NCBI GenBank assembly: GCA_001899205.1 | Contig: MKVL01000039.1 | Coordinates: forward strand, 62,001 to 126,000 | Length of the DNA stretch: 64,000 nt | DNA from: Mesorhizobium sp. 65-26 | GTDB taxonomy: Bacteria > Pseudomonadota > Alphaproteobacteria > Rhizobiales > Rhizobiaceae | Reading direction: 5' to 3' | Part shown: positions 45,841-56,100 of the stretch, piece after piece | Layout of the letters: each line of letters begins with the position of its first letter | Numbering within the stretch: the first letter of the stretch is position 1 | Program-made: the position numbers and the translations under genes | The notes under the pieces: model-generated | Databases searched by the model: none | Seen by the model: the letters and a program-made list of their open reading frames with translations, nothing else | What the model was told of the DNA's origin: nothing

Positions 45841-46448
45841 TTGGTAAACTGCTTGGATAGACGGGCCGTGATCGTAGGGGGATATCGTTCCTCGCTTTGT
45901 TCGGTCGCGCGGAGGCCTCCCAGAAGGGTTGGTATATCGGGAGAATCCCGGACAAGCCCTTCGACATTCCTCTGGTCGACAAGGCGCGCATTCCGGAGCA
46001 GTTCCGCCGGCAGGACGTGCCCTATTCCGGCAGGGAGCCCCCCGGGACAATCCTGATCAACAAACGGGAACGGTTCCTCTACTATGTCGAAGACGGCGGC
46101 AGGGCGATCCGCTTCGGCATCGCGGTCGGCCGGGACGGACAGAGATGGGATGGAGAGGCGACGGTCGGCAGAAGAGCCCAATGGCCGAGCTGGACCCCTA
46201 CCGCCAACATGCGGCGCCGCAATCCGAGCTTGCCTCAGCGCGTTTCGGGCGGCCCCAACAATCCCCTGGGCGCAAGGGCGCTTTATCTGTATCGCAACGG
46301 CCGGGATACGCTGTATCGCATCCATGGGACCAATGAGCCGTGGAGCATCGGCAAGGCAGCGTCGTCCGGCTGCATCCGGATGTTGAACGAGCACATCTTC
46401 GAGCTTTACGGCACGGTTCGAAACGGCGCCCGCGTCGTTGTCCTTTAG
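45841..46448 (+). CDS. L,D-transpeptidase (YkuD), signal peptide out of frame by one base
   Basis: Periplasmic enzyme that makes 3-3 cross-links in peptidoglycan or attaches lipoproteins to it. The frame from 45897 encodes the catalytic domain, with the full motif IHGTNEPWSIGKAASSGCIRM and active Cys near the end. This frame alone lacks an export signal. The frame from TTG 45841 reads MVNCLDRRAVIVGG and then leaves. If one G were added to the run of five G at 45877-45881, the two join to RRAVIVGGISFLALFGRAEA, a textbook twin-arginine or Sec signal. So either the sequence lost a base, or the gene is a real frameshift. Coordinates cover both parts. Confidence 0.8.
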
Positions 46449-46490
46449 CCGGCACTGAATTCCGTAGCCGATCGACTACGGCGCCGTTGC

Positions 46491-46610
46491 ATGATCTTCC
46501 CCGCGCTCACCGCCATGTGGGCGCGGGACGTGGCCTTCCCCGACCCCGTGCCCATGCAGTGCCCCTGGGCAGAAACGACGACCCTCCTCGCCTGGCTGAA
46601 TCGAATTTAG
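46491..46610 (+). CDS. Small open frame, doubtful
   Basis: A 39-residue frame starting ATG and rich in Pro and Trp (MIFPALTAMWARDVAFPDP). It has no clear ribosome site and no recognised family. It could be the remnant of a longer gene. The rest of the 46449-46700 gap shows nothing else. Confidence 0.15.
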   Translation: MIFPALTAMWARDVAFPDPVPMQCPWAETTTLLAWLNRI

Positions 46611-46700
46611 GCCACCGCCTGTAGACATCGCGTCGTCAATCACCCAATCTGCCTGAGGGAACACGAGCGCCTCGAAGAAGGCGCCTACCTTCGGGTGCGC

Positions 46701-47579
46701 ATGAACAATCGCTGGACTTTGTACGATCCACGCCTGGCCTGGATGCTGATTGCACCGGTGCTTCTGCTGCTGATCTTCTTCCTGGTGCTGCCGATCGCGG
46801 TGATGGCCGCCTATACGTTCTTCACCTTCGTCACGGCCGGCGTCGAAACCAGCACGCTGACCACCGCCAACTGGCAGGAATTCTTCACCGACAGTTACTA
46901 TTCCGGCTTCCTACTGAAGACGCTCAGGGTCGGCGCGATCACGGCGCTGCTGTGCGGCGTGCTTGGATACTTCCCCGCCTATTTCATCTGGGCGACTACG
47001 TTCAAGCACAAATGGCTGCTGCTGCTCCTCCTCATCGTACCGTTCTGGATCAGCTTCACCATCCGCACCTTCTCCTGGATCAACATCCTGGGCGAACAGG
47101 GGGTCATCAATGTCGCGCTGCTGAAGCTGGGCATCATCAGCGAACCCTTGCCGATGCTCTACAACGAGGGCGCGGTGATCCTCGGGCTGCTGCACTTCCT
47201 GCTGCCCTACATGATCCTCAACGTCTATGTCAGCCTGGAGGGCATCGACCGCACGCTGATCTCGGCGGCGCGCTCGATGGGCTGCACCAGCGCGCAGGCC
47301 TTCCGCGAGGTGACGCTGCCTCTGTCGCTGCCTGGCCTCGCGGCTGGTCTGTTGCTCTGCTTCGTGCTCGCCGCCGGCAGCTACGTGACGCCGCAGCTTC
47401 TCGGCTCCGGCCGCGACGCGCTCTTCGGCAATTTGATCTACGACACGATCATGGGCGAGCTGAACTGGCCGATGGGCGCCACGCTGTCGATCGTGCTGTT
47501 CGTCGTGCTCGGCTTCTTCGCCGCCATCTACACCCGCTACATGGGCATGTCGCAGATCGTCAAAGGACTCGGTGGATGA
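46701..47579 (+). CDS. Polyamine-type ABC transporter permease (PotB-like)
   Basis: Inner-membrane permease, 292 residues from ATG 46701 (GTG 46695 possible), with six helices. Family pattern: WMLIAPVLLLLIFFLVLPI at the start, FWISFTIRTFSWINILGEQG as in PotB/PotH, and the EAA loop SAARSMGCTSAQAFREVTLP. It is the first gene of a four-gene spermidine/putrescine-type importer with overlapping starts and stops, unusual only in that the ATPase gene comes last. The exact substrate, polyamine or a related amine, cannot be deduced. Confidence 0.92.
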   Translation: MNNRWTLYDPRLAWMLIAPVLLLLIFFLVLPIAVMAAYTFFTFVTAGVETSTLTTANWQEFFTDSYYSGFLLKTLRVGAITALLCGVLGYFPAYFIWATTFKHKWLLLLLLIVPFWISFTIRTFSWINILGEQGVINVALLKLGIISEPLPMLYNEGAVILGLLHFLLPYMILNVYVSLEGIDRTLISAARSMGCTSAQAFREVTLPLSLPGLAAGLLLCFVLAAGSYVTPQLLGSGRDALFGNLIYDTIMGELNWPMGATLSIVLFVVLGFFAAIYTRYMGMSQIVKGLGG

Positions 47580-48429
47580 CGGGATCGGGCGAATGACGGC
47601 GCGCAAGGAAGAGGGTCGGTGGGCGTGGCGGCTGACCGGCTTCGTCACGCTCTGCGTTTACATCTTCATGTTCGCGCCGATCCTGGCGACCGTCATCCTG
47701 TCGTTCAATGCCTCGATGTTCGGCGGCTTCCCGATGACCGGCTTTTCGCTGCAATGGTACGCCAAGCTGATGAACAACGACGCGGTGCTTTCCGCCTTTC
47801 GCACATCGCTGTGGATCGCGCTGGTCACCGCCGCAATCACCACCGCGATAGGCGTCGTCACGGCGTTCGCGCTGGTCCGCTTCGAATTCCCCGGCAAGCA
47901 GGCGCTGAGCACGCTGGTGATCCTGCCGGCGCTGGTGCCGGAAACCATCCTCGGCGTCGGCCTGCTGGTGCTGATCAAGGCGGCGGACCAGCCCCGCACC
48001 ATGCTGCTGCTCGTGCTCGGCCACATCATGCTCGCAGTGCCCTACGTCGTGCTGATCGCCCAGGCGCGCATGGTCGGTATCCGGCGCGTCTATGAGGAGG
48101 CGGCGCTTTCGCTCGGCGCCTCGCGCTTTGCCTCCTTCCGCGAGATCACGCTGCCGCTGCTCATTCCGGCCGTCGTCGGCGGCGCGCTGCTCGCCTTCAC
48201 CATTTCGTTCGACAACACCTCGGCCAGCCTGTTCTGGCGGCCGGCGGGCGTCGAGACCATGCCCACACAGATCCTGTCGATGCTCAAGATCTCGATCAGC
48301 CCGGAGATCAACGCGCTCGGCACCGTGATGATCCTGGTGACCGTCGGCATACCGTTGCTCGGCGGTCTGATCCTGCAAAGCCTGACCCGATTGAAAAGAC
48401 GTGGCGAACCAAAGGAGGAGACGACATGA
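47572..48429 (+). CDS. Polyamine-type ABC transporter permease (PotC-like)
   Basis: Second permease, 285 residues from GTG 47572, or 278 from ATG 47593. It has six helices, with the PotC-like LCVYIFMFAPILATVILSFN and FSLQWYAKLMNNDAVLSAFRT, and the EAA loop EEAALSLGASRFASFREITLP. It overlaps the end of the first permease gene, and its stop overlaps the start of the binding-protein gene as ATGA. Confidence 0.92.
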   Translation: MDDGIGRMTARKEEGRWAWRLTGFVTLCVYIFMFAPILATVILSFNASMFGGFPMTGFSLQWYAKLMNNDAVLSAFRTSLWIALVTAAITTAIGVVTAFALVRFEFPGKQALSTLVILPALVPETILGVGLLVLIKAADQPRTMLLLVLGHIMLAVPYVVLIAQARMVGIRRVYEEAALSLGASRFASFREITLPLLIPAVVGGALLAFTISFDNTSASLFWRPAGVETMPTQILSMLKISISPEINALGTVMILVTVGIPLLGGLILQSLTRLKRRGEPKEETT

Positions 48430-49568
48430 AACTGACAACCACAACGCGGCTGGAACGGCTGCAGGACAGATATGCCAACGGCGATCTCAGCCGCCGCACA
48501 TTCCTGACGCTGACGGCGGCGGCGGCGGCAGCGGCCGGCCTCGACATGCCCTGGATGCGACAGGCGCTCGCCGCCGTCGAGGAAGTGCGCTTCGACGGCT
48601 GGGGCGGCACTGTGCAGGAAGCGATCGATAAATACGCCTTCCAGCCCTACACGGCCAAGACCAAGATCAAGGTGGTCCAGGGCACGTTTGGCGACGAGGA
48701 CGAGATCATCACCAAGATCAAGACCGCCAAGCCCGGCGACTACCAAGTGATCCACTCCTCCGGCGTCAACTACTACATCAAATACGTCAATGGTGGCCTG
48801 ACCTCTGAGATCAACGAGGCCAACATTCCCAACATGGCGAATGTGCTGCAGCCGATGATCGAGCCGTTCCGCAAGCTGACACCGAAGCTTTCGGCGGTGC
48901 CGTACGACTACGGCACGACGGGCATCGCCTACAACACCAAGGTGATCTCGCCCGAGGAAGCCAAGGAAAAGGGCGCCGCGCTGCTGCTCGACAAGAAATA
49001 TGCAGGCAAGGTCGGCGGCTATTCCGACATGACCACGCGCGTCTGGTACGCTGCGCTCGCCACCGGGCAGGATCCCAACAACATCAAGGACATGGACACG
49101 ATCTGGGCAAAGGTGCGCGAGACGCGCGACCTGGCAAAGAAGTTCTGGAGCTCGGGCGCCGAGCTGATGGACCTGCTGTCAAAGGGCGAGATCGTGGTGA
49201 CCGACGCCTGGTCGGGCCGCGTCGCGGCACTGCAGGACCAGGGCCATCCGATCGGCTATCTCGATCCGGCCGGCTCCTATGCATGGATGGAGGACATGCT
49301 GATCCTGAAGGGCTCGCCCATGGCCGAATCCGAGGAGCTGATCAACTTCATGCTCGACCCCGCGACCTCGATCGCGGTGGCAGAGGGCCAGAGCTATCCG
49401 CCGTCGCTCGATCCGACCAAGGTCAAGCTCACCGAGAAGATCGAGAAGCTGCCGGCCTTCGACAAGACCGGCACGATGAAGTCGCTGACCTTCGCCGATC
49501 CGACCTACTGGGCGAACAACGAGGACGCCTGGACCAAGCAGTGGAACAGGATCTCGAAAGGTGCCTGA
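48426..49568 (+). CDS. Polyamine-type ABC transporter substrate-binding protein (PotD/PotF-like)
   Basis: Periplasmic receptor of 380 residues. The N-terminus SRRTFLTLTAAAAAAAGLD is a twin-arginine signal. The mature part begins EEVRFDGWGGTVQEAIDKY, a variant of the PotD-like start, and has YDYGTTGIAYNTKVISPEE and the later VVTDAWSGRVAALQDQG. ATG 48426 has AAGGAGG upstream and overlaps the previous stop. The ATPase gene begins within its last codons. Ligand not determined. Confidence 0.9.
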   Translation: MKLTTTTRLERLQDRYANGDLSRRTFLTLTAAAAAAAGLDMPWMRQALAAVEEVRFDGWGGTVQEAIDKYAFQPYTAKTKIKVVQGTFGDEDEIITKIKTAKPGDYQVIHSSGVNYYIKYVNGGLTSEINEANIPNMANVLQPMIEPFRKLTPKLSAVPYDYGTTGIAYNTKVISPEEAKEKGAALLLDKKYAGKVGGYSDMTTRVWYAALATGQDPNNIKDMDTIWAKVRETRDLAKKFWSSGAELMDLLSKGEIVVTDAWSGRVAALQDQGHPIGYLDPAGSYAWMEDMLILKGSPMAESEELINFMLDPATSIAVAEGQSYPPSLDPTKVKLTEKIEKLPAFDKTGTMKSLTFADPTYWANNEDAWTKQWNRISKGA

Positions 49569-50715
49569 GACCCAGGACACGATAGCCAGTCCCCGGCCGG
49601 TTTCGGCCGGGGCAGCCGACGCGGCCGCCGGGGCGAGCAGCCCCGCGGTCGAGTTCCGCAGCATTGAAATCGCCTATGGCAAGTTCGTCGCGGTGCGCGA
49701 CTTCTCGCTGTCGATCCGAAAGGGCAGCTTCGTCACGCTGCTCGGACCTTCCGGCTGCGGCAAGACGACGATCCTGCGCTCCATCGCCGGGCTCGTCGAC
49801 ATCTCCGGTGGCCAGATCATGATCGGCGGGCAGCGTGTCGACGACGTGCCCATCTACAAGCGCAACATCGGCCTGGTCTTCCAGAGCTATGCGCTGTTCC
49901 CGCACAAGACGGTCTTCGACAATGTCGCCTTCGGGCTGAAATACCGCAACGTGCCGAAGCCCGAGATCGCCCGCAAGGTCAGCCAGGCGCTTGCCATGGT
50001 GCGGCTGCCCGGCAGCGAGAAGAAACTGCCCTCGCAGCTTTCCGGCGGCCAGCAGCAGCGCATCGCGCTGGCCCGCGCCATCGTCTTCGAGCCGCAAGTG
50101 CTTTTGCTCGACGAGCCGCTGTCGGCGCTTGACGCCAACATGCGCGAGGAGATGCGCGTCGAGATCAAGAAGATCCAGAAGGAAACCGGCATCACCGCCA
50201 TCTTCGTCACCCACGACCAGGAGGAAGCGCTCTCCATGTCGGACCGCATCGTGGTGATGAACGCAGGCTCCGCCGAGCAGGTCGGCACGCCGGAGGAGGT
50301 CTACGAGACGCCCGCCACGGCCTTCGTCGCCGATTTCCTCGGCAAGGCCAACATGCTGGCCGGCACGGTCGGCAAGCCCGGTGCCGCGGCCGCCATCACG
50401 CTTGCCGCCGGCCAGGCCGTCAATGTTGCCTCGGCGGCACGGCTCGCGCCGGGAAGCAAGGTCACCGTCGTGGTGCGGCCGCAGAAACTGTCCACGGGTG
50501 CGGCTGCGAGCGGCAACAAGCTGTCAGGGCGCGTCGTCTCGACGTCTTATCTCGGCGGCAGCGCCATCTACGAGATCGACATTGGCGGAGGCGTCACCAT
50601 CCGCGCCAACATGCCGATCAGCGGCCGCGTCTTTCGCGAGGGCGAGGCCATCGAGGTCGGCTTCGATCCCAGCGACAGCATTCTGCTCGATGAAGGCGGG
50701 CGCAGGATCTCCTGA
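49561..50715 (+). CDS. Polyamine-type ABC transporter ATPase (PotA-like)
   Basis: ATPase of 384 residues driving the importer. Walker A GPSGCGKTT, Q-loop FQSYALFPHKTVFDNVAFGL, signature LSGGQQQRIALARAI and Walker B LLLDEPLSALD are all intact. A C-terminal TOBE domain (residues about 285-380) has VVRPQKLST and the EVGFDPSDSILL end. It starts at GTG 49561, overlapping the binding-protein stop. The first 30 residues are an Ala/Ser-rich extension not usual in PotA. Convergent with the dapF-like gene. Confidence 0.94.
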   Translation: MPETQDTIASPRPVSAGAADAAAGASSPAVEFRSIEIAYGKFVAVRDFSLSIRKGSFVTLLGPSGCGKTTILRSIAGLVDISGGQIMIGGQRVDDVPIYKRNIGLVFQSYALFPHKTVFDNVAFGLKYRNVPKPEIARKVSQALAMVRLPGSEKKLPSQLSGGQQQRIALARAIVFEPQVLLLDEPLSALDANMREEMRVEIKKIQKETGITAIFVTHDQEEALSMSDRIVVMNAGSAEQVGTPEEVYETPATAFVADFLGKANMLAGTVGKPGAAAAITLAAGQAVNVASAARLAPGSKVTVVVRPQKLSTGAAASGNKLSGRVVSTSYLGGSAIYEIDIGGGVTIRANMPISGRVFREGEAIEVGFDPSDSILLDEGGRRIS

Positions 50716-50735
50716 GGCGGCCGCCTGATCCGGCG

Positions 50736-51629
50736 TCAGTCGAAGTCGTAAACCGTCTCGGCGGCGACGAATCCGCGGCAGCAATAGGCGACCGGACCCG
50801 ACATGAGGGCCATGGTGCCCCGGATTTCGATCCGCAACGGGCCGGCCGGCAGATGCACCGTGAAGCGCGTGCTGTCGGTCAGGCCTTTCAGGCGCGCGGC
50901 GAAGGCGGCGACGCAGGCGCCCGTGCCGCAGGCTTGCGTGGCGATACCCGGCCTCTCCCAGACGGCGAGCCGGATCGTCGAGGGGTCAACCAGTTCCGCG
51001 ACGCCGACATTCACGCCTTGCGGAAACAGCGGGTCATCGTGGATTGGCGCGGCATCCCGCGCCAGGTCGACGGCGGCGAGATCGTCAACGAAGAAGACTG
51101 CATGCGGGTTGCCGATCCACAGGCCCATGCCATGTCGCAGCGCTCCGCTCGCCACCGGCAGGTCGAGCATGTCGACCTCATGCGAGAGCGGAAAGTCACG
51201 CCAGTTCGAACCGATCGGACCAAGTTCCACGCTGACATCCATGGCGCCGGTGCGACGGCATTTGAGCATCCCGCCCTTGGTCTCGAGCACGAGCGCGTCC
51301 ACGCCGGCCTCCTCCATCAGAAGGTGGGCGACGCAACGTGTGGCATTGCCGCAGGCCGAGACTTCGCGGCCGTCGATGTTGAAGATGCGCATGGCCCCCG
51401 TGGCGCCCGCGGCGACGCCCTCGGGTGAAGGCGGCTCGATGGTCAGAACCTGATCGCCTCCGACGCCGACCTGCGGATCACAGATCCTGACGATATCGGC
51501 GCGCCGGAAGGCACGGCGATCCCGGCGCCGGTCGAAGATGACGAAGTGATTGCGCAGGCCATGCATCTTGACGAAGGACCGCTCGGTGGAAGCAGGCGTT
51601 TCGCCAAAGGCATGGTTCAAAATGGTCAT
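50736..51629 (-). CDS. dapF: Diaminopimelate epimerase (DapF-type)
   Basis: PLP-independent racemase family enzyme of 297 residues, converting LL- to meso-diaminopimelate in lysine and peptidoglycan synthesis. Both catalytic cysteines are present: SACGNATRC and TQACGTGACVA. The substrate block FVKMHGLRNHFVIFD differs from the usual KMHGLGNDF by Arg and His. There are about 18 extra residues at the N-terminus. Standing beside a polyamine transporter and apart from lysine genes, it might be a second copy or an isomerase of a related diamino acid; there is no proof. Start ATG 51629. Confidence 0.85.
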   Translation of the reverse strand: MTILNHAFGETPASTERSFVKMHGLRNHFVIFDRRRDRRAFRRADIVRICDPQVGVGGDQVLTIEPPSPEGVAAGATGAMRIFNIDGREVSACGNATRCVAHLLMEEAGVDALVLETKGGMLKCRRTGAMDVSVELGPIGSNWRDFPLSHEVDMLDLPVASGALRHGMGLWIGNPHAVFFVDDLAAVDLARDAAPIHDDPLFPQGVNVGVAELVDPSTIRLAVWERPGIATQACGTGACVAAFAARLKGLTDSTRFTVHLPAGPLRIEIRGTMALMSGPVAYCCRGFVAAETVYDFD

Positions 51630-51701
51630 GGACGAACGCCCCGCATCATAATCCCGCGTCCGGACCTTCGACCGGACGGACGATCAATTCAACCGGAATG
51701 A

Positions 51702-51836
51702 CTGCCTCGCGGTCGAGAATTCGATCGAACAGGACTACGTCACCGGGAAGACATGCGACTGCCTCGGACCGGCACCGTTCCGATCTATCTCGGCGCGCCG
51801 AATGTCGACGGGTTCGTGCCGCCCTTGCGCAAATAG
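51702..51836 (+). pseudogene. Decayed fragment of a GT10 fucosyltransferase gene
   Basis: About 135 bp closely match the GT10 gene at 4205-4345. The frame starts CLAVENSIEQDYVTGKTCDCLG, then loses one base in the text corresponding to GAGTVP, and resumes as PIYLGAPNVDGFVPP. It then jumps to LRK and a stop, resembling the LRKW near the end of the intact protein. The rest of the gene is gone. The remaining gap at 51630-51959 holds nothing else that I recognise. Confidence 0.8.
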
Positions 51837-51959
51837 AAGGGCGAGCTTCCGGACTGGGCTGCCAATCTTCGTATCTTGACGAAAATCGGCGCGCCTGTTT
51901 GAGACAGATGCAATCGGGACATTTGCTCCCGGGGGAAACGAGCAAGCCATGGCCAAGCT

Positions 51960-53021
51960 GTGAGGCGCATTTTTCGATTGCTCGCTGTGATGATCATGGC
52001 GTCCGGCGGGGCGACCGGCTGCACGAGCATTTCCTATTATGCGCAGTCGCTGGAAGGCCATGCGCGAATCATGGCGGCGCGCCAGGATGTCGGAAAACTG
52101 ATCCACGATCCTTCGACGCCGGCCGCATTGCGGGGCAAGTTGACGTCGGCAAGCGCCATACGACGGTTCGCGACGGATGAACTGGCGCTGCCCGAAAACA
52201 GCAGCTACCGCAGCTATGTCGACATCCATCGGGACGCTGTGACGTGGGCCGTTTTTGCAGCGCCGCAATTCTCGCTCGCGCCACGAACCTGGTGCTTTCC
52301 GGTTTTCGGCTGCGTTCCGTACCGGGGTTATTTCGATCGCAAATCCGCGACTGAAACCGCCGTCGAACTCCATGGACAGGGGCTGGACGTCTACGTCACG
52401 GGCATCACGGCATATTCCACCCTGGGCTGGTTCAGCGACCCGCTGCTGAGCACGATGCTCACCCAGGACGACTCCTATCTCGCAAGCCTCATTTTTCATG
52501 AACTTGCGCATCAGCGCCTTTATGTAAACGGCGACTCCGCGTTCAACGAAGCCTTCGCCGTGGCAGTCGAAACCAGCGGTGTGAGGAAATGGCTCCGCGC
52601 CAACGGCGATCGCGCCGGATTGCGCCGCTACGAGGCCGACCGCAAGCGCAGGATCGATTTTCTCGGGCTGGTGTCGAAGACCAGGGACGAACTGGGGCAG
52701 ATCTATCTGAGTCCCCGAGCTCCGGAGCAGATGGCTGCCGCCAAGGCAGAAGCCATCGACCGGCTGCGCATGCGCTACCGGCAGCTTCGCGACAAGCGCT
52801 GGGGTGGGTATCGAGGATACGACGCCTGGTTCGATTCCCCGATCAACAACGCAAAGCTCGCCGCGACCGCTGTCTACGGCGAGCAGGTTCCGGCGTTTCT
52901 TCACTTGTTCGACTTGTGCTCGGGCGACTATCCCAGGTTCTACGCCTCAGTCCGACGGATCGCGAATTTGCACCAGCCATCCCGATCCGAGGCACTGAAG
53001 GCCGCGGATACATGTGATTGA
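51960..53021 (+). CDS. Lipoprotein aminopeptidase-like zinc metalloprotease (COG4324)
   Basis: Predicted aminopeptidase of 353 residues. The signal peptide ends in ASGGATGC, a lipobox with Cys21, so it is membrane anchored. The zinc site is HELAH at residues 180-184, with the third ligand probably Glu197 in FNEAFAVAVE. The middle block RGYFDRKSATETAVELHGQG is typical for COG4324 proteins, and LSTMLTQDDSYLASLIFHELAH matches the family core. It starts at GTG 51960. It lies directly after a GT10 fragment and faces the autotransporter gene end. Substrate unknown. Confidence 0.88.
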   Translation: MRRIFRLLAVMIMASGGATGCTSISYYAQSLEGHARIMAARQDVGKLIHDPSTPAALRGKLTSASAIRRFATDELALPENSSYRSYVDIHRDAVTWAVFAAPQFSLAPRTWCFPVFGCVPYRGYFDRKSATETAVELHGQGLDVYVTGITAYSTLGWFSDPLLSTMLTQDDSYLASLIFHELAHQRLYVNGDSAFNEAFAVAVETSGVRKWLRANGDRAGLRRYEADRKRRIDFLGLVSKTRDELGQIYLSPRAPEQMAAAKAEAIDRLRMRYRQLRDKRWGGYRGYDAWFDSPINNAKLAATAVYGEQVPAFLHLFDLCSGDYPRFYASVRRIANLHQPSRSEALKAADTCD

Positions 53022-53153
53022 CTTGAACAGGCCGGCAAGGTGCCCCAGGTCGACATTTTGATCCGTGCGGAGCGCGCCCTTGCGACTGGCTCGATGGGTC
53101 GGCTTTTCACGGAGGTCGTGCGACATCCGTGTTCGTACAATAGGCCTCGCTCC

Positions 53154-56100
53154 TCAGAACTTCACGTTGAAGTTTGCCCTCACACCCTGGTCGGCGGCGT
53201 CTGATCCGAGCTGGGCGTTATAGGCGACGCCGAGGACAGCATCGCGCGTGATGGCATAGTCGAGCCCAGCTTCGAGGGTGGCAGCGTCGCGCGCTATCGG
53301 CACGCCCCAGATCGAGAAGGAATCGCCGCCGGCGGCGAAGCGCTGTATCGCCAATGGCGTGGTATCGCCGAAGGCATGGCGCCAGCCGATCACGCCTTTG
53401 GCTGTGAAGCGAGCGCCGCCCAGTTCGAAGCCGGTCGATGCGCGCAGGCCGATCGTGCCGAAGGTCGCATCGGTACTGGTCGACGCGCTGGTCAGCGCCG
53501 CCGCGCCGCCCTGTTCAGTGAACCTGTCCGTGCTGAGATTGACATATGCCAGATTGGCGAAGGGCTCGAAACGCGCGGGACCTGCGTCGTAGCCATAGGC
53601 GAGTTCACCGAACACCTGCGCCGTCGCGGCGCTATAGTCGCCCTTCAGACTGTCGGCGAAGCCCGGGAAGGCTACGCTGCGGCTGGTGGCGATTTCGTGC
53701 CAGGTGTAGGCTGCGCCTGTGCGCAAGGCGAGACCACCCCAAGTCGTGCCGCCATAAAGACCGACATGATAGTTGTCGCTCGACCCGGACGAGCGGCGGT
53801 CGTTAGCTTCAAAGGATGTGTGACTGTAGCCGGCCATAACGCCAAGGCGCCAGCCGTCGAACACGGGGGCATCCAGACCGGTGAGGAAGCCACCGGTGGA
53901 GTGCGTAAGCCGCGCGGCATTGCCGTCGCTGCCAGTCTGGCTCCAGGAGCCAAAACCCTGGCCCCAGAGCGCGGCGCGATCCGTGGTCGCGGCAACGGGC
54001 ACCGGCTTGCCATCCACATAGGTCGTCACCACGCCATTCCCGCTCCCGACACCGTCGAAGGCGGCGCGGATGCGGTCGTTGACCGCGTTGCGGGCGAACT
54101 GGCTGTCTTCGATCAGCGCGGTCCTGGCCGAAGCATGCACCTCACCCGATGCCTGGTCGAAGGCATTGCGGGCAGCCGCGTCCGATTGCAGTTGCAGGAT
54201 GGCGTCATAGAGCGGACTGCCCGCGTAGAACGGATCTCCACCCGACAGGCTCTGGACGCCGGCCGCCGCCGACTTCTGGTTGCGGGTCACCCCGGCATCG
54301 GCGAAGTCGCGCACTCTCAGCACATCGAGATACGCATTGTTGGCGTCGTAGCTATCGGTCATGCCGACGAAGGCCGAGATCGGGCCGATCCCGGTGACGG
54401 AGCCGAACGTTCCCGTAAGGCCGCCAGTGGTGGTCACGATCGCATAGTGCCCTATCTTCGCGCCCTGCCCGGAAACATCGAGCACCGAGCCGGAGATGTC
54501 ACCTGTGCCGGACACGGCGACACGATCGGATGCACCAGGGGTGCTGATCTCTGCGACGAGATGCGAACCGGCCGCCATGGCAAGGTCGCCGTTGACGGTA
54601 AGCGTGCCGATGGAGTTGCCGGGCGACAGGGTAGCCCCGGAAGCGATGGTTACCAGCGAGCCGGCGCCCGAGCCGACCGTGCCATGGCCGGCAAGTGCGC
54701 CGCCGCGCGCGACATTGAGCGATCCGCCCAGCACTGCATCGCCATGGCCGGCCGTCGAGCCGACGACCAGCACGCCGGCACCAACCTCGGTGTTACCGGC
54801 AAAGCCGGCGCCGTTGCCATCATAGATAAGTGCCCCCGTGCCGCTCTTGACGAGATTGCCAGACCCCGAAACCACGCCGCCGAGCCCCAGGACGGTGCCG
54901 CCGGCCACATCGAACGTGCCCGCCTGCCGCAGCAGAACGTCGCGCGCCGTCGTGAAGCTCGCTGTCGTCGCCAGGGTTCCGCCACTGAAAATCAGATCCC
55001 CTGACGCAGCACCCAGATTGGCGTCGGCCGACACCGACAGAACGCCGCCATTCAGCTCGGTGCCGCCCGAATAGGTGTTCGCACCGGTGAGCGTCAGCGT
55101 TCCGCTCCCGGTCTTGACGAGGCTGCCGCCAGCGCCCCCTCTGAGGCCGCCATCCGCGATCACGCCGCTGACAGTCGTGGAATCGCCATTGCCGCCGACG
55201 GTGAGCTGGTTGCCACCGAGAAAGAACGTGCCACCGCCAGCGATCGATCCGGCGCTGATCCTGCCGTCGCCGGCCGCCCCGGTCGTGCCGGAGAAGTCGA
55301 ACCGCCGATTCCCCTCGCCGTTGATCAGGCGCGCATTCCCGGCCGTGCTGCTACCCTGGAACAGCACCAGTTCTCCGTTGTTGATGATGGTCGCATTGCC
55401 GGCGGTGCTGTTGGCGTGGAAGCCTGCATCAGCCCCACTGCTAAGGTCGATTGTGGCGTTGTCGGCCGTACTGCCCTCAAAAAATTGCACCGACCCGCTA
55501 TTGGTGATGTTGATGGCCGCGCTTCCGGCCTTGGCCGTACCGGCGAAACTGATTGTGCTCCGATCGCTGTTGATCGTGGCGGTGGCAGCTGTGCTGTTGC
55601 CATCGAAAGCCGCGATGGCGCCATTGCTGACACTGATCCCGGCCGCTCCAGCCGTGCTGGTGCCCTGGAAAAAGACCCCGGTCTTGTTGTTGAAGACGCC
55701 CTCGCCGTCGGCATTGATGATGGCGACGCCAGCCGAACTGCGGTCGGAGAACGTCGTCGATCCGTTGCCGAAGTTCGCGATTGTGGCGCTTCCGGCCGTG
55801 CTGTCACCTTTGAAGGAGGTCTGCCCATTGACGTTGGTGATCGTCGCAAGGTTGGCGGAACTGGCGTCGCCGAATTCCGTCGACCCGCCATTGCGATTGC
55901 TGATGGTGGACTGCCCGGCTCCGCTTGTGCCGGAGAATGTCGTCGTGCCTCGATCATTGACAATAAGTGCACCATCGGCCGTGCTTTGGTCAGTGAAATG
56001 CGTCGCCCCATCCTGCTCGTTGGTGATGACGGAAAAGCGGGCCGTACTGCCATCGAAAAATGACGTCGACCCGCCGCCGCGGTTCGTAATGGTGGCGCCG

